DNA from: Oreohelix idahoensis
Lineage: Eukaryota; Mollusca; Gastropoda; Stylommatophora; Oreohelicidae
Length of the DNA stretch: 64,000 nt
NCBI GenBank assembly: GCA_024509875.1
Contig: JAMPIV010014133.1
Location: forward strand, 62,001-126,000
Direction of reading: 5' to 3'
Shown: positions 12,231 through 22,263 of the stretch, piece after piece
Position numbering within the stretch: position 1 is the first letter of the stretch
How the letters are laid out: every line of letters begins with the position of its first letter
Program-made: the position numbers and the translations under genes
Notes under the pieces: generated by a model
Databases searched by the model: none
Seen by the model: only the letters and a program-made list of their open reading frames with translations
What the model was told of the DNA's origin: nothing

Positions 12231-12580
12231 TTCAGCAGAAATAAGTATTATTAAAATATCAATTATACTAGCATCTGTAAAGGGATACATTACGTCAGTA
12301 GACTTAATAGTATTACCTCGAGCCTCAGTAAATTGATTAGTGGTTATTATTACAATACTTCATAGAATTATTAGTAATAATCGGAAGCAAGTGTAGCGTC
12401 TGTCTAAAGTTAATAATACCTTAATTCAGCAGAAATAAGTATTATTAAAATATCAATTATACTAGCATCTGTAAAGGGATACATTACGTCAGTAGACTTA
12501 ATAGTATTACCTCGAGCTTCTGTAAATTGATCAGTGGTTTATTATTACAATACTTCATAGAATTATTAGTAATAACTGGA
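12231..12580 (+). repeat. Tandem duplication with 194-bp period in element A leader
   Basis: TTCAGCAGAAATAAGTATTA at 12231 recurs at 12425, and most of the following 155 bases match (including GGGATACATTACGTCAGTAG). The duplicated unit ends just upstream of the ORF. It may be a packaging or translation-control region, or a simple duplication; the sequence does not decide. Confidence 0.85.
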
Positions 12581-12631
12581 AACTAGTGCAGCGTATACTG
12601 AGAGATTGAACTACCTACCCAGCGATCTAAA

Positions 12632-14890
12632 ATGAACGCATTAGCTGAACTTAGAGCTCAATTTTTCCAATATCTGATAGATCACAAAGTGAACGATTCC
12701 ATAAAAATTATAAGATGTTTAGATACATGGATAAGTGACTCTTATTTGGAAGGTGAGGAAAGAGGTTACTCTAGAAAGTTAATTGCGAAACATGTCTTAG
12801 AACAGGCAGAACTTTTCACGAGAACAGAGATAGAAATGATAGAGAGTGATGAAAAATGGACTCGCGACTGGAACGAGAAGGAGGCCAAGTGGAAAGAAGA
12901 GGCCATACGCAGTGAAGCTTATGAGAGGGAACCGCTGGAAGCTCAACCCTACCTTAAGTTGAAGACGCCGCCACTGGAAACTCAAAACTCGCCAAGAGAT
13001 TTGAAACCCATGGTTAGTCATGAGGCCACGGAATCCCAGAGCCCCACTCCCAGGTCAGATGAACCATTATTTCAAGAGGAAGCACCCTCTGCTCCACAGG
13101 AAGCTCAACATAGTACTCAGAGCACATGTTTAGGCAAAGCAGAGTGGCGGACATCGAACTCGATAAGTCATGACCCCTTTGTGAAGGTACCTACGCACAT
13201 AAATGCAGGTAGTATGAGGAAAAGTACACTCTCGTCAGGAACATGTCAGAAAAGGAATTTCCCAGACACCCCGAACATCTCTAATGAGCAACAACATGAC
13301 TTCCCTCAATCTCAGAAAGAACACAAAGACCGATTTCATAACCACAACAAAAGCGCTCAGGACTACCAAAACAATATAAACACGGTATCCCTTCAAGAAA
13401 GGAAAAACCGAAGGAATGAGGACTGTACAGAAACGTCTAAGCAGACAGATAACGTCAGTAACGGCCCCATCCCGCGATTAATGTCATCTGGGCAACAAAA
13501 GGACAGAGAGCTTAATAGTAGCCCACAGGAACCTCTCATTGTTGACACTAACGGAGTGAACGACCAGGGAAATTGCATGGTTCTAGGAGAACTGAAACAG
13601 CCTTTAATGGTACACGCGGAACCACGCAAAAGTCTGATAAAACATGTGACTCATAGAGACACAATGGTCGTAAACCAGGTTCAGGAGGAAACTTTTTTAT
13701 CTGTGACTTTATCCACTGGAATGTTGGAAAAGGATAAATCGGCAGAAACTTGCCATATCACTGGGTTTTACCCAGCACCAAAAACCCCACCCCTTCTCTG
13801 TGAGAGAGAAGCGAACATGGCACCTTGCGAACATAATTCACAAGTGCCCGGTGGACAAAGGTTCTTCTGTGAAAACCTCAGGCAAACGGAAATTTTAGAG
13901 AGGAGCACACCGGTACTAAACAATGGAACGCGCCTTGTCAGCTCCAAGCCTGACCCTTTCATGCTTCAGTGCACGGATGAAAATGAGAGAGTTCATACTT
14001 CTGCTGAGAAGCCATTCTATAACAGTTTCCCTATTCTCAAGGAGACGATTAGTTTTACAGGAGATGCATATTTTCAAGTTAGAGGAGATACGCCAGGGTC
14101 ATTGAAAGATCCAAACAAAATTTTGCTTGAGAAAATCACAACAGTGATAGGAAAAACCCAGGCTGAGATACAAGATACGCTTGTGATCGAGAAGGGAAAA
14201 GATAATGTGAATGACTCTCGCACTAAACCATTTGTGAGGAAAGCTATAAAGTTGTTTTTCACCCATCCCAAACTGCTTCGTTCATACCTGAACGCCAGTG
14301 ACACTCAATCTTGGTGTGATTTATCAAAGAACAAGTTGTCTGCAAACTTGGGAGGTTTAGAAAACTTAACTCTTGTTAGATTGAACTCACGTAGCCCATT
14401 TAAATCTTTCAATCCAGAAAGAAAGAAAAAGAATATTGACCGCCTGAGCAGGTCAAACGTAGGAGCGGAGTTAAGGAGATACATGAGAAGTTCCTATTTT
14501 TTATGGAAGGCACACCGGCAAAGTTTTCATTGTTACCGTGACAAAGGATGTTTTGCACGCCCATTCAAGCGGGCCACAGAACAATGGCAGACTAAGCGCA
14601 GCGAACTGACAACAGATAGTGGAAGGTCAGAATTAGTTCATTCTAACCGTAATTTGTGTGAAAAGGTGAATGAGTACAGCATTTTGGCAAGACGAACGGG
14701 GCCCGAAGGAATTACGAAAGTTAGCTCTTCGATAACTCGGAACTTCAGGGATTCTCAAAATGTAGAACCATGGCCAAGTGGAGCGTTAGCAAGCGGACAA
14801 AGGTCGAGAGAATTGAAAGGTTGGGTGACAGAAGGAATTTATAATTTAGACAAAGACCTTCTCTCTTTGAATAGTTTGCAACTATTTTAA
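12632..14890 (+). CDS. 752-residue ORF of element A, gag-like by position only
   Basis: The frame is intact from ATG 12632 to TAA 14890, about 0.8 kb behind the primer site and 13 bases before the right LTR. Residues 1-110 are helical and charged (ARAQFF-like start, then WTRDWNEKEAKWKEEA). The long middle is rich in Pro, Ser, Gln and Asn and looks disordered. The last 200 residues are basic, with RRYMRSSYFLWKAHRQSFHC and FARPFKRATEQW. I see no CCHC zinc knuckle, DTG protease motif, YXDD box, H2C2 finger, DDE triad, signal peptide or transmembrane segment. Position suggests a structural (gag) protein, but no recognised gag domain supports this. Retention of a 2.3 kb frame in a non-autonomous element implies recent insertion or selection during spread. 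Confidence 0.8.
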   Translation: MNALAELRAQFFQYLIDHKVNDSIKIIRCLDTWISDSYLEGEERGYSRKLIAKHVLEQAELFTRTEIEMIESDEKWTRDWNEKEAKWKEEAIRSEAYEREPLEAQPYLKLKTPPLETQNSPRDLKPMVSHEATESQSPTPRSDEPLFQEEAPSAPQEAQHSTQSTCLGKAEWRTSNSISHDPFVKVPTHINAGSMRKSTLSSGTCQKRNFPDTPNISNEQQHDFPQSQKEHKDRFHNHNKSAQDYQNNINTVSLQERKNRRNEDCTETSKQTDNVSNGPIPRLMSSGQQKDRELNSSPQEPLIVDTNGVNDQGNCMVLGELKQPLMVHAEPRKSLIKHVTHRDTMVVNQVQEETFLSVTLSTGMLEKDKSAETCHITGFYPAPKTPPLLCEREANMAPCEHNSQVPGGQRFFCENLRQTEILERSTPVLNNGTRLVSSKPDPFMLQCTDENERVHTSAEKPFYNSFPILKETISFTGDAYFQVRGDTPGSLKDPNKILLEKITTVIGKTQAEIQDTLVIEKGKDNVNDSRTKPFVRKAIKLFFTHPKLLRSYLNASDTQSWCDLSKNKLSANLGGLENLTLVRLNSRSPFKSFNPERKKKNIDRLSRSNVGAELRRYMRSSYFLWKAHRQSFHCYRDKGCFARPFKRATEQWQTKRSELTTDSGRSELVHSNRNLCEKVNEYSILARRTGPEGITKVSSSITRNFRDSQNVEPWPSGALASGQRSRELKGWVTEGIYNLDKDLLSLNSLQLF

Positions 14891-14903
14891 ATTGGGGAAT
14901 ATC

Positions 14904-16832
14904 TGTCACAGAGTGCTCGAAGATTTTGTCTAGATTATGTTAAAATTCCTTACTTTTCTATTCCTTCCCATTTGTCTGTTTTTCTCTACGGAAATATTTG
15001 CACCTGTGTTCGTTTCTTTAGCTGTTTTTTTCGAGTCCTCATTAATAGCCCTGTCATTCGATCCAAAATTCTATCTTCTACAAAGGCACTTAAAAGTTAT
15101 TTCTTTAAGGATGTCTATACGATTTATTAGCTTGGTCGAAACCAGTGGTTCCCAGAGTATTAAATTTCCGTGTTCAGTGGTCAACTGGAGACCGCCCGAT
15201 AAATCTTGTCATGGCTGAACGAGAAACGGGAAATAATTAACTCTTGGCGTGGGAATCAGGAAATATTTTAACGTCATGCGAACATATGCTGAGTTTTAAG
15301 ATCACTTGCTGATTAACCGTCGAAGACAACGCACGCTTATAAGTTATAGAAGAGAAGCCTCAACTTACCTCATACCTACAAGTATATGTGATTGATTGAG
15401 TAAACGCTACTAAAGTTCTATTTCTTAAGCTGTGATAAAGTCCTGAGCGGTAAGCAAACTCTCAGTATTCGCTTAATTAGCTAACTCTAATATCAAGGGA
15501 TTAGTTAATTGATGTAAAGTGTGAAATACTTAATATTGTGGTTTTATTTCTTTACATTAGAATGATAGCGATTTTTCATTTATGTATTTTGAATGTTATT
15601 GATGCATTATAATGATGTAAGTACTGGCTGATATGAGAAAGTACTACAAGCTAATTGTATTAGGAATGTGATGAAGAAAGCTGTTGTGAACGAGAGAAGA
15701 ACCATGTTGTTCAAGGAACGAGTGAATGAAATAGCATTCCTCCAATGCAGTCACGCATGGACGCACACGGCAAGGCGTCTGCTTATAACAAAGGTTGACC
15801 TGACTGACCCGACCTTATTGTGAGACTACCGCTAGACAGGAATTTGTAAACAAATGGACAGTCGCCTTTAAGGAAAAGACTGACGTTACCGGTTCAGGTA
15901 AATATATTATTAGGCACCATTCTGAGACGAAATGTCCAGAGTGGCTGTAGTCAATATATCTGTAAAACAAACAGAAGATTGATTGCCTGTATTGTCTTCC
16001 TCAGCCCAGTTGCAGAATCCTAGCCAGTTTCTGGATTTTGATTGCTGTCAATTGTTGCGAGTAAACCACCTAGTTGCTCTATGCTACAGAGAGAACTAGT
16101 GCTTACGTCTCAAACCTAGCGGTGATATCACTAGTCAGCAACCCTGTGCAGTCTACAGCTTTAAGCAGTTAACACCTCGTCAGCACCTGAACTTCATAAC
16201 GCAACTTCACAACCAGGTTAACGGAAAGCCTAGTCATCTCTTGGACTGAAGCAGATAAGTCTACTTAAAACCCAGACCAAAATCAGGATTCACTTTTCCA
16301 CGAAATAGCCGTAGGAATAAACTTTCGTCAGTGAGAAAAAAAGCCTCTTACTTCTTATCTGAACCAAAGACACTGACAGTTCTAAATTTCCTAGTATTTC
16401 TTTTTTTCAAAGTACATGTCAACATTGATTTTATATTTCTACTGTAATTAAAGTAATTATGTACATTCTGTAACTCACCATCATTCTGAGTTTGACTTAG
16501 TAGATTGTATGTTCTGTTCAGAAAAACATTCTCAACCCTCTTTGTATTACTTGTTACTATTAGTTCATCTTCAAAAAAGATTTGAGTAAGAAAGAGTTAG
16601 TCGTCGCCAGAAAAATACAAGAGTTGGCAGTCTAAAGGTGAGAGAATCACTGACACCAACCTGTGCCCTTCTGTTAACTCTTTCCCTCAACACTAGCTCA
16701 CCTCTGTGAAAACTAGTGTCTAAAGGTCTATGTGTTTTCTACACATCTTCCTTACTATACAAAACTCTTTATGCGACAATTGAATTCTCATTCAATGTCA
16801 ATGGGAGTGCACCATCAAATATATCTGCGACA
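14904..16832 (+). repeat. Element A right (3') LTR
   Basis: It is 1,929 bp and nearly identical to 9887-11819. The sequence just upstream (ATTGGGGAAT, 14891-14900) holds a short purine run that is the only candidate polypurine tract, and a weak one. Confidence 0.95.
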
Positions 16833-17286
16833 ATTCTGCAGAATACATATATCAGCCTTTATATCCACGGCTTCATGAAATCTTAGGAAATATCATAATC
16901 CTGTTTCACCAAAAAAACTATTCTCCATATCGGGACACCCTGACCATAATCGTCAGTCCCTTCTCTAAGCTATCTCAGCATTCGACTGTCACCGAAAATC
17001 CCCCCCCCCCCCCCCCCCCCCCCCCCCACCCCCCCCCCCTTAAAAAAAGCTCAGTGAACGCGAGAGACCATCGCTCACTCAAAAATCATCCCAGCGCGAA
17101 TTCAGCGCCTGAGCTGAATTTCGTTCACCCACGTTCTAGCTGTTCTGTATCCAGAACATTCGCGAAGATTCGCGATATTATTTTTAAAACACATAAACAG
17201 CTAAACAAGGGAGCTAACAAAGGTCCGGCCTGTACTTACAAGTATTTTACAGATAAATTCCCTTTGACTAGAATTAGGACTTAACA
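16833..17286. other. Right flank of element A inside the split LINE, with poly-C tract
   Basis: Bases 17000-17039 are C except for a single A at 17028, followed by T and an A run. The rest shows no recognised gene. The LINE endonuclease half resumes at about 17287. Confidence 0.6.
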
Positions 17287-18640
17287 GGGGTCCTTCAATT
17301 TGCTGATGTCAAACCTTTTCTGTGTAATCACAGTTGATCCAGCCGTTCTGAGTTTCACTTTCAGTATTGCTACTACTGAATGGTGATCACTTCCCACATC
17401 TGCACCTCTTTTTACCTTCATATCTTGTAATGCATGTCTCCATCTATCATTAATCATGATGTTGTCTATCTGGTTTCTGTCCCGACCATTTGGTGATTCC
17501 CATGTTAATTTGTGAATTTCTTTGTGTGGGAAAAGTGTTCCTCCAATGACCAGGTTGTTAATGTTACAGAAACTTATTAATTTATCCCCATTTTCGTTTG
17601 CTGTTCCACTGCCGCATTTCACCATTACTCTTTCATTATATGTATTGTGTGTTCCAACTTTCGCATTAAGGTCTCCCATTACTACGATAATATCATATCT
17701 AGGTGTGTCTTCCATTTCTTTCTGCAGTTGTTGATAGAATGCATCCTTGACCTCTTCATCGCTGTCAATCGTTGGTGCGTAGCATTGTATTATTGTAGTG
17801 TTGGTGAATCTCCCTCTCAATCTTATTCTTATCAGTCTGTTGTTAATGGGTTTCCATTCCAGTAATGTCTTTTCTATTCCTATCTGTAGAATAATGGCTA
17901 CACCTTCATTGTGCTGTCCATTCTCTCTTCCAGAGTAAAGTACTGTTTCTCCTGTTGCTGTTTTAACTTTTCCTGCCCCTATCCATCTGCTCTCGCTTAT
18001 CCCTAGAATGTGTAATCTATAATTTCTCATTTTTGTTGTGACCTGTTTTAGTTTACCCGTCTCGTTCATTGTCCTGACATTCCAAAATCCTATTCTTGTT
18101 TCACGTTTTGCGGTCAGGACGTCCGTTTTCGTGTCAGTGGCTTCCTTTCGGCTTTCACCACTGACAGTCATACGAGCCTCAGACTCCGTATGTCTGTCCG
18201 GCAGCAAAGTTTGTTCATTTGTTGTCGTTTCCGTAACTTCATTTCTTTTTACATAGACAGGGGTGTCAGCCCTATGCTAAAGCCCCCAACCTGGAGAACC
18301 AGGGTGTCTGCTTTAGTCTTACCCCTGCCCGCGCAAACCTGTCCAGCTTGGTAGAACCTTCCAGGAGTAAAACTCCCCCTGGCATAGCTCTGGGGGTAAT
18401 CAGGGTACGCAAGCCGCCATACCTCGACAAGGTATTGACACCGGTGATGGCAGAGTGTGTTTTGTGGTCACCTTCTATTTCTGCTACTCTGAAGCTCCAG
18501 AGCAAGGACTATTTTGTATGCCCTGTGTGGCTACCAGGATTTCAGTGAGAAGGAAACGAAGGTGTATCGTAAGAGGCGACTAATGTGAAGCTGTGAATGA
18601 GGCTGGTAGGCTTTTCGCGTAAAACAAATTGCTACAAAAA
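17287..18640 (-). pseudogene. LINE endonuclease half (5' part of split LINE)
   Basis: The minus-strand translation has the APE/EEP-type endonuclease series: RIGFWNVRTMNETGKL, ILGISESRWIGAGK, IIQCYAPTID, VVMGDLNAKVGTHNTYN, NQIDNIMINDRWRHALQDMKV and SDHHSVVAI. The frame stops two codons after KLKDP at 17287, where unrelated sequence begins. The same LINE type continues at 8838 on the same strand. Upstream (18250-18640) a second conserved stretch, including DRFARAGVRLKQTPWFSRLG in another frame, probably belongs to the LINE 5' region. The endonuclease frame itself has no stop, so this part decayed slowly or inserted recently. Known role of the domain: nicks target DNA to start target-primed reverse transcription. 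Confidence 0.85.
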
Positions 18641-19741
18641 CTACCGCTACTAGAACACATGAATACTTAGCTGCAAGTTTCCTGTAAACTAGCTGGAATT
18701 GTTCGCTGCATGCTCCACCTGAAGAGAAAAAGAAAATTAAAATAAGATACGAATGACAAAGACTGTCTTGTTTGCACTTAACGCTTTCTCACTGTCAGCA
18801 ATTCTCTTATAAAGACACTCAGGTACCTAACACCGCTTTTCCTTACCTCTAGTTCACCAGGTATTTGTCGAATCCTGAGCTACATCATACCTCCAGCGTC
18901 AGGAATCCCGACCTGTTGATATTCAAATATCATGTTATTACATCCATTTGCCTACAGATTGCTTTGATATATTTTTTTTAAATATCGGTACAGATTGTTG
19001 TCTTTTATCCTGGCGCAGTGACATTTATTTGGATATCGTTACTGACTAATCTTGTTAGCGTGGAATGTTCGCAAGAAAATACGATGCCAGCCAGCTAAGA
19101 CATAAAGCACAGGAAGGTCATTTATAAAGGTAACCATGAAAAGTATAAAAGAATTGACCACTGCAGCCAACCAAGCCTAGTCAAGAACGAAGAATAAGAA
19201 TGGTATAAAGAACACAAACTATCGTCAATTCAAAGTCAGGTTAGTCAAGTCACAGATAATCAATCAAAGCATTAACTGTGCAGGTCAAAATTTGAAAGTT
19301 TAAAATATTTCATGAAAGGGTGCTGTGTGCAAAGTTTGAGTGGAGCATCGTTATTTCTAGCGTCGAAGATTTGAAATGCGACAAATATACGTAGCTCAGA
19401 AGATCTTAAAAGAAAAATAGTTAAAAACGAACAAGAAAAACGACCTACAAAACAGACAGGGGATTTCTCAGCAAGAGACATAATAGTCAAATTTCCATAA
19501 CCAGTAATGATGACTTCATCTGTTTTTCTTCATAAGTATGTCTGTACGTGTGTGTATGTATGAGTGTATGGGGTCTCAAGTAGTCTTATGGCTGTTGAAA
19601 ATAGACCAAAAGTGATCCTTTTGAAATATCACGTGATCTGAAATCAACAATAAGATTAATGCAAAAGATAGTCCCATAGCAAAATACTGCCGCGGGGGTG
19701 GGGAATGGGGGGGGGGGGAGAATACAATGTTAGAGATATCA
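18641..19741. other. Spacer with second copy of 280-bp dispersed repeat
   Basis: No gene seen. About 18850-19130 matches about 6015-6290 in the same orientation. A G-run (about 19707-19719) precedes the SINE. Confidence 0.5.
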
Positions 19742-19939
19742 CCATACTAGGTCTCAGCTTCATGAGGTGGAAGTTCCCTTCCTCTCTGCCTTTGCCTTCC
19801 TTTACTCAAAAGAAAAGTCGCGTACTCATTTGTAGTTGGGTGGGTTGGAGTGTGACGCTAGCAGGTTGTGATTCCGCCACCCGGTAAATATGAGGCAAGA
19901 AGGAATCGCTCTAACTGCTCAACCACTCTGACACTCTAG
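19742..19939 (-). mobile_element. tRNA-derived SINE, minus strand
   Basis: Read on the minus strand from 19939, it starts GTGTCAGAGTGGTTGAGC (box A-like), has a box B-like element (GGCGGAATCACAACC), then a core ending near ACCTCATGAAGC. The core resembles those of the elements at 37336-37502 (minus) and 51094-51310 (plus), including CCCACCCAACTACAAATGAG against CTACCCAGCTGCCAATGG. Old and diverged. Transcribed, if at all, by RNA polymerase III. Confidence 0.65.
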
Positions 19940-20249
19940 ACAGATGTACCAAATGGAAACACCAGTAATTTTTTTTTCGCATCAAATAACAGAAAGTTAC
20001 GGTCTAATCCAGCCATTCTCAACCTTTTTACCCTGGAGGAACTCTTGAAATAATTTTCAGGTCTCAGGGAACCCCTGCACAAAACTATTATATCTACAGC
20101 TCATGGTAGAGTGATCAGTAAGTTATAAATATAATAATCCAATAATAATTGTCAGTGCTATTTTCACTAGAGAATGATTTCTTTTTATTTTATTTTTTTC
20201 TGTTAATTTTTCCTACTCTTTTTTGCGTGGTTCTTCATGCCCACAGAAG

Positions 20250-22263
20250 ATATCAGCTGTAATGCTAGTCAGTAGTGAAGATAGAGGAAACTTCAGTTTT
20301 TCCATTTCTTTTCAATTTCATACTTTATTTTTTTTAACTTATCCGAGTAGACCATCGTCGCGAGTATGGAAATAGACGACGTCTGAGTTTAGACAGAATA
20401 TGGATGAGTAATGTGAAAGTAGAGAAAATTAAAGTCACTAATGAAAATATGGAGAGAGATATGACTTCTGGAGAGAAGAGAGATATAATCCAATATCTAA
20501 GGTCTACTTCTCAGCCATACTCGAGACTATGTTTTAATATGTCATACCCTTCTTCGTCCTGTCTTGCAAAATCGGAAGATCTATTACAGTAAGGACTACA
20601 GCAGCAAATATCAAGTGACAGTTAGAATAGAATGAATTCTTACTGCTTAGAACATTTAAATATATTTATTAAAGAAACTGCGATAACAAAAACAAAAATC
20701 ATAATAACTCCACTAGATCTGATGGGCTAGTTATTATATGTCACAAATCACAGAAAAAATAGTTCACTTAATCTCTCAGACAAAACGTCTCACTCCAAAC
20801 CACCAACACCCGTATACTTTCTCACTATCAGAATAATCTAACTAAAGGGGTAGGCCCCGCAGTTTCGCGTTGAAACGGCCTCTCCTGTATTGTCAACATT
20901 CCGGGTAGGTAAGTTATTCCTCAATTAGGAAAAAACACTACGCTGTTCCACCAAATTTGGTATTCTAAGGCTATGGAGATCAGCTCTCTCTGTAACAGCG
21001 TCGTAATAAATCCTATGCGTTCATAATTTCCTGTGGCTGGTGGCCACACTACCAGATGAAGGAGATCAAAATGAGTGCAGAAATACTTGCACCCACTGAT
21101 CTATATCCAAACAACGAGGACTTTTGCTGGCGAGCGAGTATCCAGTAGGCGCGCTGGGGCGTCTCTTATACTGGATAATGAAGACTTGAACTATAAGACA
21201 GGTGACGAGTGTTGGCAACTAACTACTCCTCTCGGTCGTTATGTCAGGATACTCAGAGGTAACCGGCTAGCACTGGGTCGGACAGTGTTGTCAAAAATGA
21301 CTTCATGGCAAAGGCGACAGCCCGTATGTGCGAGGATGATGGTTAACTGCAAATGGCGGCACTATGTGCTGTAGGTAAATAATCCAGGACGCAAGACTAT
21401 TGCTTACGAGTAGGTAACAGAAATCGATGTAGTGTGTAATATTCCAGACAGCACGAGTAATGTGTGCTTTACAAGTACTGGTTATCGACAAATCTTCTCT
21501 TTCGGCATGCCCGTATACTCCGAATTAACTGGCTGTTAATGGGTTGGACAGTGTTGCCGAAAATGACTGGATAGCAAAAGCGACAGCCAGTATGTGATGA
21601 AGCGATAGACACTTTCAACAATAGTCTGTGGTTAATTAATCCACGAAGCAGCCTTATAACTGAAACCTGGCAGTATGACGTAGACTGCCGTGTAATATTT
21701 ATTATGTGGAAGGTGTAATTCAGCTGACAGCAGCAATCAAATCAGGAAGCACCGAACAAATATTGTGAACAATGCTCTGAAAAATATAGAAGCAATCAAC
21801 ATATCATTACTACCCGTAGCAGACTCGTCCTCTGTCATTCTCTCACCCATGCAAAATATAAACAAACCTCCACTCGCCGTTTCTTTCTCTCTCTCTCACA
21901 AAATCAAAACAAACCCCGTCTCTCACACGCTTTGCTCTATTATGCTTAGGTAATCTCTACCACTGTAGGCCTTGCCCTAGGTTTTTATTTACAAGCAACG
22001 CGTTTCTGACGAGCTGAGTCGCAAGGCGATCTGAGGCTAAAAATATTCACACACACACACACCTACATAATCCCACACACTATTGTAAAGCGAGATCACT
22101 GTTAGGTATTCTCACCTTCCCTAATAATTATATGTGGCCCGAGTGATAATCATCCAAGTAGGGACAACACTGAATGAGTTATCAAAAATTTAGCGTTGGG
22201 CTTACACATTTTCTCTCTCTGTATATATACATTACGACTGCTATTTAGCTCAGGCGCAGAATA
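20250..22263. other. Unidentified interior of the hAT element, with an internal duplication
   Basis: Bases about 21243-21335 and about 21505-21600 are similar direct repeats (GGACAGTGTTGTCAAAAATGACT against GGACAGTGTTGCCGAAAATGACT, then GCGACAGCCCGTATGTG against GCGACAGCCAGTATGTG). A short CA run lies at 22050-22062. Frames at 20404-20592 and 21075-21374 are unfamiliar and unsupported. Confidence 0.5.

Larger units (their letters stand above)
9887..16832 (+). mobile_element. Element A: non-autonomous LTR retrotransposon, complete
   Basis: Two direct repeats of about 1.93 kb, 9887-11819 and 14904-16832, both begin TGTCACAGAG and end TGCGACA, the TG...CA form of LTRs. The flanking five bases are ATTCT on both sides (9882-9886 and 16833-16837), a target-site duplication. 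A primer binding site follows the left LTR. The 3.1 kb interior has one ORF and no protease, reverse transcriptase, RNase H or integrase. I counted about ten small differences between the LTRs by eye, so the insertion is young relative to its surroundings. Such an element would need enzymes from a relative; element B at 53271-62413 shares its LTR end sequences and primer type. Confidence 0.95.
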
